This document shows positions 28,501-37,219 of a stretch of 64,000 bases of DNA, piece after piece. This stretch comes from Dysgonomonas hofstadii (lineage in GTDB: Bacteria > Bacteroidota > Bacteroidia > Bacteroidales > Dysgonomonadaceae). The stretch is taken from assembly GCF_014196915.1 (NCBI RefSeq), contig NZ_JACIEP010000013.1:62001-126000 (forward strand). Reading direction: 5' to 3'. Each line of letters opens with the position of its first letter. The stretch's first letter is position 1. The notes under the pieces were generated by a model that was not told the DNA's origin, made no database searches, and saw only the letters and a list, made by a program, of their open reading frames with translations. Position numbers and translations under genes: made by a program.

Positions 28501-28886
28501 TCTTCGCTTTTCAAACGATCGGTAGCCCCTGTAAACAAACGTTTATCCATTGATGTCATCCCTGTAACAACTACCTCAGTTAACTCCGTTGAGGCGGATG
28601 CCATTACAACACGCATGTTAGGACTAATCTTCACATCAGCTGTTGTATGCCCGACATAAGAGAATGTCAATGTTGTAACATTATTTGCAACTGCAATCTG
28701 GAACTTTCCGTCAACATCAGTAATAGTACCGGTGGTAGTCCCTTTTACAGACACAGTTGCGCCGATAATAGGTTCTCCGGACTCATCTACTACAGACCCT
28801 TTCACTACTTGAGTTTGGGCTAGAGCTATACCTACCCCCAAAAACAAAAATAGGGCAATAATTCCCATTTTTTTCATAAGCGTCAT
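25560..28886 (-). CDS. SusC/RagA family TonB-dependent outer membrane transporter
   Basis: 1108 residues. Signal peptide (MGIIALFLFLGVGIALAQ), then a carboxypeptidase-regulatory-like beta-sandwich (VVKGSVVDESGEPIIGATVS), the plug domain (RVRGATSIYGDSKPLWVVDG, then ILKDGSATSVYGARAMGGVI) and a long beta-barrel ending in FSVRLGF with a terminal Phe. It imports oligomers across the outer membrane using TonB energy, paired with SusD. Start is given at 28886; the ATG three codons in (28877) is equally possible. A terminator-like hairpin and a (CT)26 tract lie upstream and could affect expression. Confidence 0.95.
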   Translation of the reverse strand: MTLMKKMGIIALFLFLGVGIALAQTQVVKGSVVDESGEPIIGATVSVKGTTTGTITDVDGKFQIAVANNVTTLTFSYVGHTTADVKISPNMRVVMASASTELTEVVVTGMTSMDKRLFTGATDRLKSEDIKIDGMPEITRALEGRSAGVSIQNVSGTFGAAPKIRVRGATSIYGDSKPLWVVDGIIMEDAINVSADDLSSGNANTLISSAIAGLNAEDIAEIQILKDGSATSVYGARAMGGVIVVTTKKGVAGQHSINYTGEFTMRVKPMYRDFNIMDSQQQMGIYREMESKGWLNFSQSFRSADSGVYGKMYQMMNTYNPTTGTFLLEHSDEARNAYLREAEMRNTNWFDELFQNSVMHNHTVSISSGSEKSSIYASIGAMLDPGWYKQSNVKRYTASVNATHKILHNLSFKLGANAAYRNQKAPGTLSSDANAVYGYVKRDFDINPYSYALNTSRALDPNEFYQSNYASFNILDELEKNRMEYDVTTLRFQGEFTYNPISNITLRALGAFKYDLTTRDHYIHDDSNQARSYRAMDDPTIQKANPLLYNNPDFTYELPMSILPNGGIWYRNDYKMHGYDLRLSADWNQTFNDVHIVNAFASMELNSANRNESAFTGWGMQYSMGEIPFYVYEFFKQGIEQGNSYYSLNNSRTRNAAYIGQATYSYLGKYVLSGTFRYEGSNKLGRSRSARWLPTWNVGLAWNIYEEEFFKKWQPTLSHLQIKGSYSMVGDLPPGSMSSSEVEIQAYKPYRPFTDIQETGLTINYLANTELTYEKKHEINVSLQAGFINNRINLDFAWYDRKNYDLIGYVNTWGVGGEIMKRANDAEMHSWGLEATLNTKNIQMKDFSWTTDFIFGFTKTNITKLTSSGTRVFDLVRGRSPFEGYPQRGVFSIPFVRLNEIGLPVFLDENGEETTTGIDLQLSDPDKLGYLKYEGPVDPTVTGGFQNTFRYKNFSLGVFFTYQFGSVIRLDPVFSARYTDLTATPKEFKNRWIMPGDEEYTTIPVILNTRQYNKYSNMTNAYSAYNYSTERVAKGDFIRLKDISLTYDVPKAWLGPYVKNASLRFLATNLFLIYADKKLNGQDPEFINSGGVAAPVPRQFTFSVRLGF

Positions 28887-28965
28887 TAAGTTTAAGATTA
28901 AAACTAGTGTAATTAGTATGTGATACTTAACATATTTATGTACCTTACTATATTTTTTTAAACAA

Positions 28966-29008
28966 TAAAAGGATAGCCGTTCATAAAAATGAGCGGTTAT
29001 CCTTTTTT
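28966..29008. terminator. Terminator-like hairpin between the microsatellite and susC
   Basis: AAAGGATAGCCGTTCA (28968-28983) pairs with TGAGCGGTTATCCTTT (28990-29005), 14 of 16 positions. It is followed by T on the plus strand, and on the minus strand by CCTTTTATT. On the minus strand it would sit in the susC leader. Confidence 0.6.
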
Positions 29009-29031
29009 ATATGTATATAATAAGCGTTTAC

Positions 29032-29087
<56 letters not shown>

Positions 29088-29512
29088 ATAAAACAATGCT
29101 AACTTCCAAATTTTCAGAAAGAAAACTTGGATAACACATTGTATTATTTGTCCATCTATTTGGTGTTTTCATATTATTTTAAAGCTCTTAGTTTAATTTG
29201 TCAGACTATAAATAATAAGAAGAGATATTAAAGATAGATATGGGGTATAAATTCCTAAAGAATTACATCCTTTTGGTTATAATATATTCATTCCCATTTT
29301 TATTTACACAAATTTAACCACATTTTTACTTTACTTAACAAATCTATTGTGTAAAGTAGAAATTACAAATCATTAAGAATACATATAAATTTAATAATCA
29401 AACATTTACAAATATATCATTTTCGGAATAAAGTAGACTTTTATTAGGGAGATAATATAAAAAAAACTAAATTTGAAGCATTGAATTATATGCTTAAGAC
29501 GCTTCTCGATAC

Positions 29513-29520
29513 TAAATTTG
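29513..29520 (+). promoter_or_regulatory. Putative -7 box for the DUF6377 regulator
   Basis: TAAATTTG within ACTAAATTTGA, 52 nt before the start. The same 11-mer occurs 45 bp upstream (29466). No -33 match. Confidence 0.35.
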
Positions 29521-29571
29521 ATGATTGTTTAATTTTAATAACTAATTTCAACATATCAACAACCATACGAA

Positions 29572-31179
29572 ATGAAAGACATAATCATTACAATATTACT
29601 TATTTTTATAAATATCAGCCTGTATTCAGCAAATTCAGACGGCCTCCTGAAAATACTTGATCAAGAAATCGGCAAACGCGATGAATACATGAATATAAAA
29701 GAGTCAAAAATAGACAGCCTGAGAAAATTAATAAAAAAAGATATACCATTAGGTGAAGAATATCGGATCAACAAACAAATATTTGAAGAGTATCATACGT
29801 ATAAATATGATTCAGCGATGTATTATATCGCCAGGAATAAGGAAATTGCAGACTTCATGGAAAACAACAAATATAAGGACGAGGTCAGAATCAGCCAATC
29901 ACAATTATTGTCAACAGCAGGTTTAATCAACGAATCGATTACTAATATTTCGCAACTGGACCGGAGCAAACTAGACAATTCATTACTTCTTATCTATTAC
30001 GAAACAATGGAAAGTATTTATTATACTGCAAAAAACTATTCAAATGACAGTATATATACTCCACAATACGAAAAAATAGAACGTGCATATATAGATTCCG
30101 TATACAGCCTACTACCTGAAGGCTCTATCAATCAAATATATTACAGCGGCTATAAACGATTGGTGAATAATCAATTGGAAGAGGCGAAAGAAATACTACT
30201 CAATTTATTGGAAAATTTACCTGAAAACGTGAGACTATATGCTATTATTTGCAGCAATCTGGCCACTATAAACAGGCTGCAGGATAATAATAGGGACTAT
30301 GAAAAATACCTTATACTGGCTGCCATTTCCGATCAGATATGCGCCTTGAAAGAAAATTCAGCAATGCAAAGGCTCGCCATCTTCCTTTCACAAAACAAAC
30401 CCGAAGAATTAACAAGAGCCTATCAATACATCAATTACTCAATGGAAGATGCCAGTTTCTACAACAGTCGCTTACGCACAGTACAGGTGGCTCAGAACAT
30501 GCCTATTATAATTAAAGCATATCAATTGAAAAGTGAAGAAGAAAACCGCAACCTGCGTGCATCATTGATAATAATAAGTATTTTACTTCTCGTTTTGATA
30601 GGACTATTAACCTATGTATACAGGCAGGTGCAAATAGTGAAAAAGAACAGAAAAGAATTATATACTTTAAATAATCAGTTAAACAAACTAAATAACAACC
30701 TGCAAAGCGCGAACAGAATAAGGGAAGAATCCATTAGTCTTTTTATCGATCTAAGCTCATCATATCTCAATAAAATGGACTCTTTCAGGGAAACTGTAAA
30801 GAGGAAGATACTGGCTAAACAAATAGATGACCTATATTCGATGAGTACTACTACCGAATCGATACAGTCGGTACAGGATACATTTTTGCAGACTTTCGAC
30901 AACGCATTTTTAAGACTTTATCCCGATTTTCTGGAGGAATTCAACAAACTGCTTTCAGATGAAGGAAAGGTAAAGTTGAAAAAAGGAGAACTCCTCAATT
31001 CTGAACTGCGTGTATTCGCTTTAATAAAATTGGGAATACGCGATAGCTCCAAAATAGCGTCGTTCCTGCATTTTTCTCCACAAACTATATATAATTACAG
31101 GAATAAAGTAAAAAACTACTCTATCGTAGACAGGAATAATTTCGAAAAATATGTACAGGAAATAGGCGAAATAATGTAG
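29572..31179 (+). CDS. DUF6377 membrane-anchored transcriptional regulator
   Basis: 535 residues. Signal/anchor sequence at the N-terminus (IIITILLIFINISLYSA), a periplasmic TPR-like helical region starting LLKILDQEIGKRDEYMNIKE (about residues 25-320), and one transmembrane helix (SLIIISILLLVLIGLLTYVY, about 332-350). A cytosolic coiled coil follows, then a C-terminal HTH (LRVFALIKLGIRDSSKIASFLHFSP..., about 480-520). Such proteins are encoded beside SusCD loci and are believed to sense a periplasmic sugar or peptide and switch the locus on. Divergent from susC, so it is the likely regulator of this locus. Confidence 0.82.
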   Translation: MKDIIITILLIFINISLYSANSDGLLKILDQEIGKRDEYMNIKESKIDSLRKLIKKDIPLGEEYRINKQIFEEYHTYKYDSAMYYIARNKEIADFMENNKYKDEVRISQSQLLSTAGLINESITNISQLDRSKLDNSLLLIYYETMESIYYTAKNYSNDSIYTPQYEKIERAYIDSVYSLLPEGSINQIYYSGYKRLVNNQLEEAKEILLNLLENLPENVRLYAIICSNLATINRLQDNNRDYEKYLILAAISDQICALKENSAMQRLAIFLSQNKPEELTRAYQYINYSMEDASFYNSRLRTVQVAQNMPIIIKAYQLKSEEENRNLRASLIIISILLLVLIGLLTYVYRQVQIVKKNRKELYTLNNQLNKLNNNLQSANRIREESISLFIDLSSSYLNKMDSFRETVKRKILAKQIDDLYSMSTTTESIQSVQDTFLQTFDNAFLRLYPDFLEEFNKLLSDEGKVKLKKGELLNSELRVFALIKLGIRDSSKIASFLHFSPQTIYNYRNKVKNYSIVDRNNFEKYVQEIGEIM

Positions 31180-31185
31180 CTTCTT

Positions 31186-31797
31186 TTATAATAGTTTAAA
31201 TGTATAACCCTGTTCTTTGAGCCATTTAATACTTTCCGGCATAGCATATTTCATGTTTTTTTCAGCCTTCAGCGAATCGTGAAACACAATAACAGATCCG
31301 TCACGGGTATATTTTTTCACATTCTCAAAAACCCTCTCCGGGGTCATATATTTACTGTAATCCCTTGTAACAACATCCCACATTATTATCTTGTAATACC
31401 TGCGTAAGGTAAAGAACTGAGGTATCCGCATATGCCCGTGAGGGGGCCTGAACAAGTTGGAGTCTATGTACCCGGATGCCAGTCTCGTGTTATCTAAATA
31501 CCGTTTCGAAAATTTACGAATACCCTGTATATGGTTGAACGTATGATTCCCTACCCGATGCCCTCTGTCGAGAACCATCTTGTAAATATCGGGGTACTTT
31601 CTTACATTGTCTCCTACACAAAAGAAAGTTGCTTTCACATCGTATTTATCCAATACATCCAATACCCATGGAGTAATATCCGGGATGGGGCCGTCATCGA
31701 AAGTCAGGTATACCGTTTTTTCTCCTTCGACAGGTTTACGCCAAACGGCCCCGGGAAACAGTAAACGGTATAATATAGGGGGTTGCTCTATGAACAT
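31186..31797 (-). CDS. Polysaccharide deacetylase (NodB homology)
   Basis: About 203 residues from MFIEQPPILYRLLFP; the frame also has a TTG two codons upstream. NodB-domain motifs are complete: VYLTFDDGPIPD (catalytic base and metal Asp), GHRVGNHTFNH (metal His pair), RPPHGH, a WDVVTRD strand and IVFHDS (catalytic His). It removes N- or O-acetyl groups from cell-surface polysaccharide or peptidoglycan. No clear signal peptide, although the hydrophobic N-terminus may associate with the membrane. The terminator of the GT117 gene overlaps its leader. Confidence 0.88.
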   Translation of the reverse strand: MFIEQPPILYRLLFPGAVWRKPVEGEKTVYLTFDDGPIPDITPWVLDVLDKYDVKATFFCVGDNVRKYPDIYKMVLDRGHRVGNHTFNHIQGIRKFSKRYLDNTRLASGYIDSNLFRPPHGHMRIPQFFTLRRYYKIIMWDVVTRDYSKYMTPERVFENVKKYTRDGSVIVFHDSLKAEKNMKYAMPESIKWLKEQGYTFKLL

Positions 31798-31801
31798 GTC
31801 C

Positions 31802-31841
31802 AAAAAAATCGGGTTTCCATATTATCTTATATGAAAACCCG
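31802..31841 (-). terminator. Rho-independent terminator after the GT117 gene
   Basis: CGGGTTTCCATAT (31810-31822) pairs with ATATGAAAACCCG (31829-31841), one mismatch. Seven T follow on the minus strand. Confidence 0.8.
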
Positions 31842-31851
31842 TATATCTTTT

Positions 31852-34800
31852 TTAATTATTCTGTTGATAATATTTTTGTAAAAGTGCAGGACTGTATTTC
31901 TGCATTAGTCCGGCTGTGCGTTCCATCAATTGACCATCTTCCTGACGGGCAACTGTATCTTCATTCAGCATATAGCGTCTCATAGTTATACGCATCAAGG
32001 CATCAAGCGGATGGTTCCGGTCACTGAAGCTTACCCTGTTAACAAGGAAAACTTCTGTACTTGCCAGTATTTTATCCAGGAATGGTTTATATTTTTCAAT
32101 ATCATAATGCTGGTATATATCCAATATCTGTATCTGAATATTCAGCATATCCCTGATATTGGTACTACAGCTTATCATATCACTTTGTTTCATACCTGCA
32201 TACCATTGCAGATTCCCTTCTGCCCTATACAGTATCTCTTCGATTATTTTCTGTGCTTTTTCAGGATGTCCCAAGCGATAGTAATTCTCTGCATACTCAA
32301 CAGACTCTGCTCCCCGCGGCACAGTATTTCCCGGAAGTACTTCTACTGACCGGTCAAGAGCAATAAGCGCTCTTTCATCATCTCCTTTTTCCAGAAGAGC
32401 CCTGATCAGATAAGAAAACATCAAACGGAAAGAACGGCATAACCTCAGATTGTTTTCGTCCAGATATACATTAGGGTTTTCAATTCCTCCCCATTTGTAC
32501 CTGTTCACCATATTCTCGAACATCGCATCTACATTTACACCAGTACTGTCTATCACGCCCGGGGTTATGCGGCAGATAATCCCTTCATAGGCCGATTGAT
32601 CCATTAATTTTAATGGAGGCTCACCAATAGTTACCGCATAATAAATAGGACGTTTCCAGTCATCTTTATTTATATTATAGAGCATCTCCATAATCATTAT
32701 TTCCTGTCTGTAAATGCCACCTTTATTATCTCCCAGATTGAATATGAACTCATTCTTAGGTTGGGAACCCAAAGCTGCCCAGTCTATTTTCGATTCATCG
32801 ACCGGCATTTTGAGAATACTGCTAGGTATAACCACACCTTTATCGAGACCGAAAGGATTGCGTGGTGCATAATTATCTTTTGTCCTCAATATTTCCAGTG
32901 CATCACCCAATAACATAGTGTCCTTATATGCCTGCGTATCGTAATAATCACTATAATTAACACGGGCCAGCCTGTTCTCACCGGATGCTAATTCCCGTTG
33001 CAAAACGCTCTCTATATCTTTTTTAGACAAAACATAAGCCGATTGTCCCTTCGAACCCTGATAACGGTCTTCTTCCCATTCTATTGGCAATGGTGGTGAA
33101 TCATATGCCTGACGGCGCATCTGATCTACATACCAGTCTGTTTGCAGATAGCTGAGGTTGGTTACACGTACATCGGTACGGAAGCCTTCCACTTCCTGAG
33201 CATACCATAACGGGAATGTATCGTTGTCACCCATCGTAAATAATATACTGTTAGGCTCACATCCACGCAGGTAATTCATCCCGAAATCGCGCATAGTGTA
33301 TCTGTCCGAACGGTCATGATCGTCCCAGTTCTGGCTCGCCATTTGTATAGGAACAAGCAAAGACACCACTGAAACTATTGCCGCAGCAGGTGTTTCAGGC
33401 AATACCTTTTGCAATAACCGCCACAAGAACGCCACACCAAACCCTATCCAGATACAGAACGCATAGAACGAACCGGCATACGCATAGTCACGTTCACGCG
33501 GTTCGAACGGTTGCTGGTTCAGGTATACGATAATGGCAATACCTGTCATAAAGAACAGCATAAATGTGACAAGGAATTGCTGCTCTCCTTTCTTGCCCCT
33601 TGTCAACTGGTAAGCTATACCCAGAATACCAAGGATGAGAGGGAGCATATAATACTTATTATGGCCTTTATTTTCTGCAATATCCGGTGGCAGATTGTTC
33701 TGAGGCCCACGCCCCAGCCATTCATCGAGAAAACCGATGCCGGTGATCCAGTTTCCATCAGCCAGATTACCTACGGACTGAATATCGTTCTGACGCCCCG
33801 AAAAGTTCCACATAAAATAGCGGAAGTACATGAAATTCAGCTGGTAATCGAAGAAGAACTTCAGGTTTTCGAACATGGTTGGTGGCACAGAAGTGTCTTT
33901 TATTCCCGCCCATATCTGATAGCCAAGCATATGTCTGCTTTCGGTAGAATACATACGAGGCATAAACATTGTGTTATCATATCCGTATGTAGGGACAGTG
34001 CCTGTTACCACATATTCATCTTTCTGATCGGGAGATTTTTTCACTACCTTATCATACGTTTTTTTCTCACTCGCAGGAGGTTCGAGCCTGCCATTAGCAT
34101 CTCTTTTTTCGGAAGAAGCATACGTCTTACCATAAAACAACGGACGGTCTCCGTATTGTTCACGATTCAGATAGCTTGCCAATGTAAATACATTCTCAGG
34201 AGAGTTCTGATCCATCGGTGTATTTGCGATGGAACGGATAGGAATCAGGGCAAATGACGAATAACCGATCAGTATCACCATAAGGCAAAGCACTGCAGTA
34301 TTCAGTAACCTTGTGTTAATGCCCTTATATAGAAACAAGAGCGCTGTAAGACCTGCGATCAGAACCAGCCACAACAATGCATTGTCACTGATAAGTACTA
34401 CTCCGCTAAGCGTCATGGAAATGACAGTCGCAATCTTTGCCCGCTTTACATTGCCTTTTTGGGACATTGTTTCATATAGAGCCCAGATTATGGAAATTAC
34501 AACAAGCAGGATGTAAATAAGCGAACCTGTATTGTAAGAGAATCCGAAACTGTTGACAAACAGCATTTCGAACCATCCCCCTACACGGGTAAAACCCGGA
34601 ATGATACCATACATCAGCACCACGATAAGGAACACCGATACGGCCAACGCAATTAAAGTTCCTTTGAGGTCTATATTCTTAGCTTTCTTGAAGTAATATA
34701 CCAGCCCGATTGCCGGAATACAAAGCAGGTTCAATAAGTGGACACCGATAGACAAACCCATCGCGTATGCGATCAGTATCAGCCATTTATCGGAGCCCGG

Positions 34801-35316
34801 CTGGTCGGCACGGTTTTCCCATTTCAGTATCAGCCAGAATACCAATGCAGTAAACATGGAAGAATAGGCATAAACCTCTCCTTCGACTGCCGAAAACCAG
34901 AATGTATCGGTGAATGTATATGTAAGGGCACCGACAAGGCCGCTACCCATGATAGCGATAAATTGCCCTGTTGTCATTTCTTTACTATCGTCACTGTATA
35001 TCAGCTTCTTTGCCAGATGCGTAATTGTCCAGAAAAGGAACAAAATAGTTGCCGCACTAAGCAAAGCCGACATAGCGTTCACCATCATCGCCACCTGACT
35101 GGGATCAGAAGCAAACAGTGAGAAAAATTTACCTGTCAGCATAAAGAACGGTGCACCCGGCGGATGGCCTACTTCCAGTTTATAGGCCGAGGTGATAAAC
35201 TCCCCGCAATCCCAGAAGCTGGCAGTTGGTTCAATGGTCATTAGGTAAACCACAGCAGCCACCGCAAAGCTGAACCAGCCAAGGATGTTGTTTATCAGGT
35301 TATATCTTTTCATCAT
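31852..35316 (-). CDS. GT117 (DUF2723) integral membrane glycosyltransferase
   Basis: 1154 residues. The N-terminal half is polytopic with about a dozen hydrophobic segments. It starts with the family hallmark VYLMTIEPTASFWDCGEFI, where the acidic residues correspond to the catalytic region of GT-C enzymes, followed by KLEVGHPPGAPFF. Around residues 600-640 a second motif QPFEPRERDYAYAGSFYAF appears, then a soluble domain with MGDNDTFPLWYAQEVEG and TPR-like helices to the C-terminus. DUF2723 proteins are now classed as GT117 and are likely protein O-glycosyltransferases of Bacteroidota. A TATCTTTG promoter box lies upstream. Confidence 0.88.
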   Translation of the reverse strand: MMKRYNLINNILGWFSFAVAAVVYLMTIEPTASFWDCGEFITSAYKLEVGHPPGAPFFMLTGKFFSLFASDPSQVAMMVNAMSALLSAATILFLFWTITHLAKKLIYSDDSKEMTTGQFIAIMGSGLVGALTYTFTDTFWFSAVEGEVYAYSSMFTALVFWLILKWENRADQPGSDKWLILIAYAMGLSIGVHLLNLLCIPAIGLVYYFKKAKNIDLKGTLIALAVSVFLIVVLMYGIIPGFTRVGGWFEMLFVNSFGFSYNTGSLIYILLVVISIIWALYETMSQKGNVKRAKIATVISMTLSGVVLISDNALLWLVLIAGLTALLFLYKGINTRLLNTAVLCLMVILIGYSSFALIPIRSIANTPMDQNSPENVFTLASYLNREQYGDRPLFYGKTYASSEKRDANGRLEPPASEKKTYDKVVKKSPDQKDEYVVTGTVPTYGYDNTMFMPRMYSTESRHMLGYQIWAGIKDTSVPPTMFENLKFFFDYQLNFMYFRYFMWNFSGRQNDIQSVGNLADGNWITGIGFLDEWLGRGPQNNLPPDIAENKGHNKYYMLPLILGILGIAYQLTRGKKGEQQFLVTFMLFFMTGIAIIVYLNQQPFEPRERDYAYAGSFYAFCIWIGFGVAFLWRLLQKVLPETPAAAIVSVVSLLVPIQMASQNWDDHDRSDRYTMRDFGMNYLRGCEPNSILFTMGDNDTFPLWYAQEVEGFRTDVRVTNLSYLQTDWYVDQMRRQAYDSPPLPIEWEEDRYQGSKGQSAYVLSKKDIESVLQRELASGENRLARVNYSDYYDTQAYKDTMLLGDALEILRTKDNYAPRNPFGLDKGVVIPSSILKMPVDESKIDWAALGSQPKNEFIFNLGDNKGGIYRQEIMIMEMLYNINKDDWKRPIYYAVTIGEPPLKLMDQSAYEGIICRITPGVIDSTGVNVDAMFENMVNRYKWGGIENPNVYLDENNLRLCRSFRLMFSYLIRALLEKGDDERALIALDRSVEVLPGNTVPRGAESVEYAENYYRLGHPEKAQKIIEEILYRAEGNLQWYAGMKQSDMISCSTNIRDMLNIQIQILDIYQHYDIEKYKPFLDKILASTEVFLVNRVSFSDRNHPLDALMRITMRRYMLNEDTVARQEDGQLMERTAGLMQKYSPALLQKYYQQNN

Positions 35317-35380
35317 AGCGTTTAGAATATATAATGGTGAATAGTATTATTCGATTGTTATTTTAAAGATAATTTGGGTG

Positions 35381-35388
35381 CAAAGATA
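35381..35388 (-). promoter_or_regulatory. Putative -7 box for the GT117 gene
   Basis: TATCTTTG on the minus strand, 65 nt before the start codon. No -33 match. Confidence 0.4.
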
Positions 35389-35482
35389 GCTAAAAGCCTG
35401 AAAGTTTCGTTTTTCGCCGCTTGCTTTTTATATATCAAATTAAAAAACTTCTTAAAATAGAATTATTTAGCCTATAATTTAT

Positions 35483-35490
35483 TATATTTG
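35483..35490 (+). promoter_or_regulatory. Putative -7 box for the plug/DUF6146 genes
   Basis: TATATTTG, perfect TAnnTTTG, 29 nt before the first plug/DUF6146 gene. Confidence 0.45.
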
Positions 35491-35518
35491 AGAATAATAA
35501 CTTTCAATTTGGTAAGCC

Positions 35519-36178
35519 ATGAAAAAGATTATACTCGTATTGTTAGTTGTTTTGCCTGTTTTGGGATTTGGGCAGGATGGAATTAAGATAACAGATAATA
35601 TGTTATTAAATAATAAGGGGACCGTAAAAATACCTCTTATAAAAGACCCCTATCATATTCCTCAGGCTCCCATAAAATTAATAATACATCCTCGTATACC
35701 AATTGAAGAAAGGATATCCCCTTTAATTGTCCTGAATGGGATTATAATGGAAGAGTCTTTTGATTTAAATGAAATTTCTGTCAATGATATTTATGCCATT
35801 AAAGTATATAAAGACGAGCAAGCAACTGCTTTATTTGGGACTCAAGGAAAGAACGGAGTTATCTGGATATCTACAATTCCTCCCATTGAATACGAAACCA
35901 TCGTTTTCGCCCCCGGCTATGAAACCTTCTTAGCCTCACAAAAATCAAAGGATTTTTATTCCAAATCTTACCTGAAGACTAAAAATCTATTGATGGTCAG
36001 CGAATGGAACTACAGATGCAATAATCCATCCATCTACAATCCTAAAATATACGAAGCCAGTATCGATTACGAAGCCAATACAAATTATGGACTAAATGTG
36101 GAATATGAACTATATATGTTTTTCCGGTTTATGGAGAAAGAAAATAACATATCGTTGATCGGTGATAAAATAAGTTAG
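35519..36178 (+). CDS. Barrel-less TonB-plug + DUF6146 protein, copy 1
   Basis: 219 residues with a signal peptide (IILVLLVVLPVLGFGQ). Residues about 60-120 look like the C-terminal half of a SusC plug: PLIVLNGIIM, DLNEISVNDIYAIKVYKDEQ, then ATALFGTQGKNGVIWIST. Residues about 123-215 match DUF6146 (YETIVFAPGYETFL, MVSEWNYRCNNPSIYN, YGLNVEYELYMFFRFME). No carboxypeptidase-like domain or beta-barrel follows, so it cannot be a transporter. It might be a periplasmic partner that uses the plug fold for binding. Paired with a paralog 4 nt downstream. Confidence 0.75.
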   Translation: MKKIILVLLVVLPVLGFGQDGIKITDNMLLNNKGTVKIPLIKDPYHIPQAPIKLIIHPRIPIEERISPLIVLNGIIMEESFDLNEISVNDIYAIKVYKDEQATALFGTQGKNGVIWISTIPPIEYETIVFAPGYETFLASQKSKDFYSKSYLKTKNLLMVSEWNYRCNNPSIYNPKIYEASIDYEANTNYGLNVEYELYMFFRFMEKENNISLIGDKIS

Positions 36179-36182
36179 CATT

Positions 36183-36917
36183 ATGAAAAAGATTTTAGTA
36201 ATACTATTAATAATAGCACCTGTCTTGTGCTTCGCCCAATCGAAGAATGAGGGTAAAATTGTAGACAAGTTCCCTTTGAAGGATTTAAGGTTGGATATGC
36301 CATTATATATTGTGGACGGAGTTAGCATGAAAGATAGTTTTAATCTTGACAGCCTCAATTGCGATCAAATTGATAACTTTGAAATCCTGAAACACCCCTA
36401 TTCATCAGCGATATATGGGCTAAGAGGCATGAATGGAGTGTATATTATTACAACAAAGATTGGAAAATATAAAGATGCCGCCCAAAATATAAAAATTGAT
36501 GACCGAATGCTTTCTTTAAACATTAGTCGATTGTCAATGAATAGGAAAGAGCCTCCTCTCCATAATATAGCAGAAGCTTTGTCTGGTTGTCTATGTGATC
36601 CTGTTTTTATAAGACCTGAGGATAAATACGAAACCATCGTTTTCGCCCCGGGTTATGAAACATTCTTAGCTACGCAAAAATCAAAAGATTTTTATTCCAA
36701 ATCTTACCTGAAGACTAAAAATCTATTGATGGTCAGCGAATGGAACTACAGATGTAATAATCCATCCATTTATAACCCCAGAATATACGAAGCGACTATC
36801 GATTATGATACGAAAACGGATTATGGACTGGATGTGGAATATGAACTATATATGTTTTTCCGGTTTATGGAGAAAGAAAATCGCATGTCATTGATCAATG
36901 ATATAGCTAAATTATAA
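36183..36917 (+). CDS. Barrel-less TonB-plug + DUF6146 protein, copy 2
   Basis: 244 residues with a signal peptide (ILVILLIIAPVLCFAQ). Plug-like segment at about residues 38-95: MPLYIVDGVSMKDSFNLD, then SSAIYGLRGMNGVYIITTK. DUF6146-like domain at about 148-240. Its last 90 codons are almost identical to copy 1 in DNA as well as protein, while the plug parts have diverged. That suggests recent duplication or gene conversion of the 3' half. Copies 1 and 2 are 4 nt apart and surely co-transcribed. The following gene has another plug insertion. Confidence 0.75.
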   Translation: MKKILVILLIIAPVLCFAQSKNEGKIVDKFPLKDLRLDMPLYIVDGVSMKDSFNLDSLNCDQIDNFEILKHPYSSAIYGLRGMNGVYIITTKIGKYKDAAQNIKIDDRMLSLNISRLSMNRKEPPLHNIAEALSGCLCDPVFIRPEDKYETIVFAPGYETFLATQKSKDFYSKSYLKTKNLLMVSEWNYRCNNPSIYNPRIYEATIDYDTKTDYGLDVEYELYMFFRFMEKENRMSLINDIAKL

Positions 36918-36941
36918 TAAATATCGACATCCGATTATAAT

Positions 36942-37097
36942 AAAGAGGCTGTCCCAAAAGTAAGATTACACTATCAAAGTGTTACTTTCTTTTGTCATTC
37001 TGAGTGTAACGAAGAATCTCAACTCTCAAAAGAAGATCCTTCACTTCGTTCAGGATGACAGAAAGAAATTAAAAATTACTTTTGGGACAGCCTCTTT
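36942..37097. repeat. 156 bp inverted-repeat element with nested TCATTCTGA palindrome
   Basis: The ends are a perfect 22 bp inverted repeat, 36942-36963 and 37076-37097 (core GAGGCTGTCCCAAAAGT), followed by eight T, so it may also terminate transcription of the plug/DUF6146 genes. Inside is a second palindrome, TGTCATTCTGA...AACGAAG / CTTCG...CAGGATGACA (about 36993-37061), whose relative lies at 59793-59851. Confidence 0.8.
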
Positions 37098-37179
37098 TTT
37101 TTATCATCTGCCCTCAACCATTCACCAAGCGAAACGATTGTTTTGCCCGTTCTTGTAAAAGTGTTAATATATTTTTATC

Positions 37180-37187
37180 TACATTTG
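37180..37187 (+). promoter_or_regulatory. Putative -7 box for the DUF4139/plug gene
   Basis: TACATTTG, TAnnTTTG match, 33 nt before the start. Confidence 0.4.
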
Positions 37188-37219
37188 AGAAAAACAATAA
37201 ATTATAAAACTATATACTT

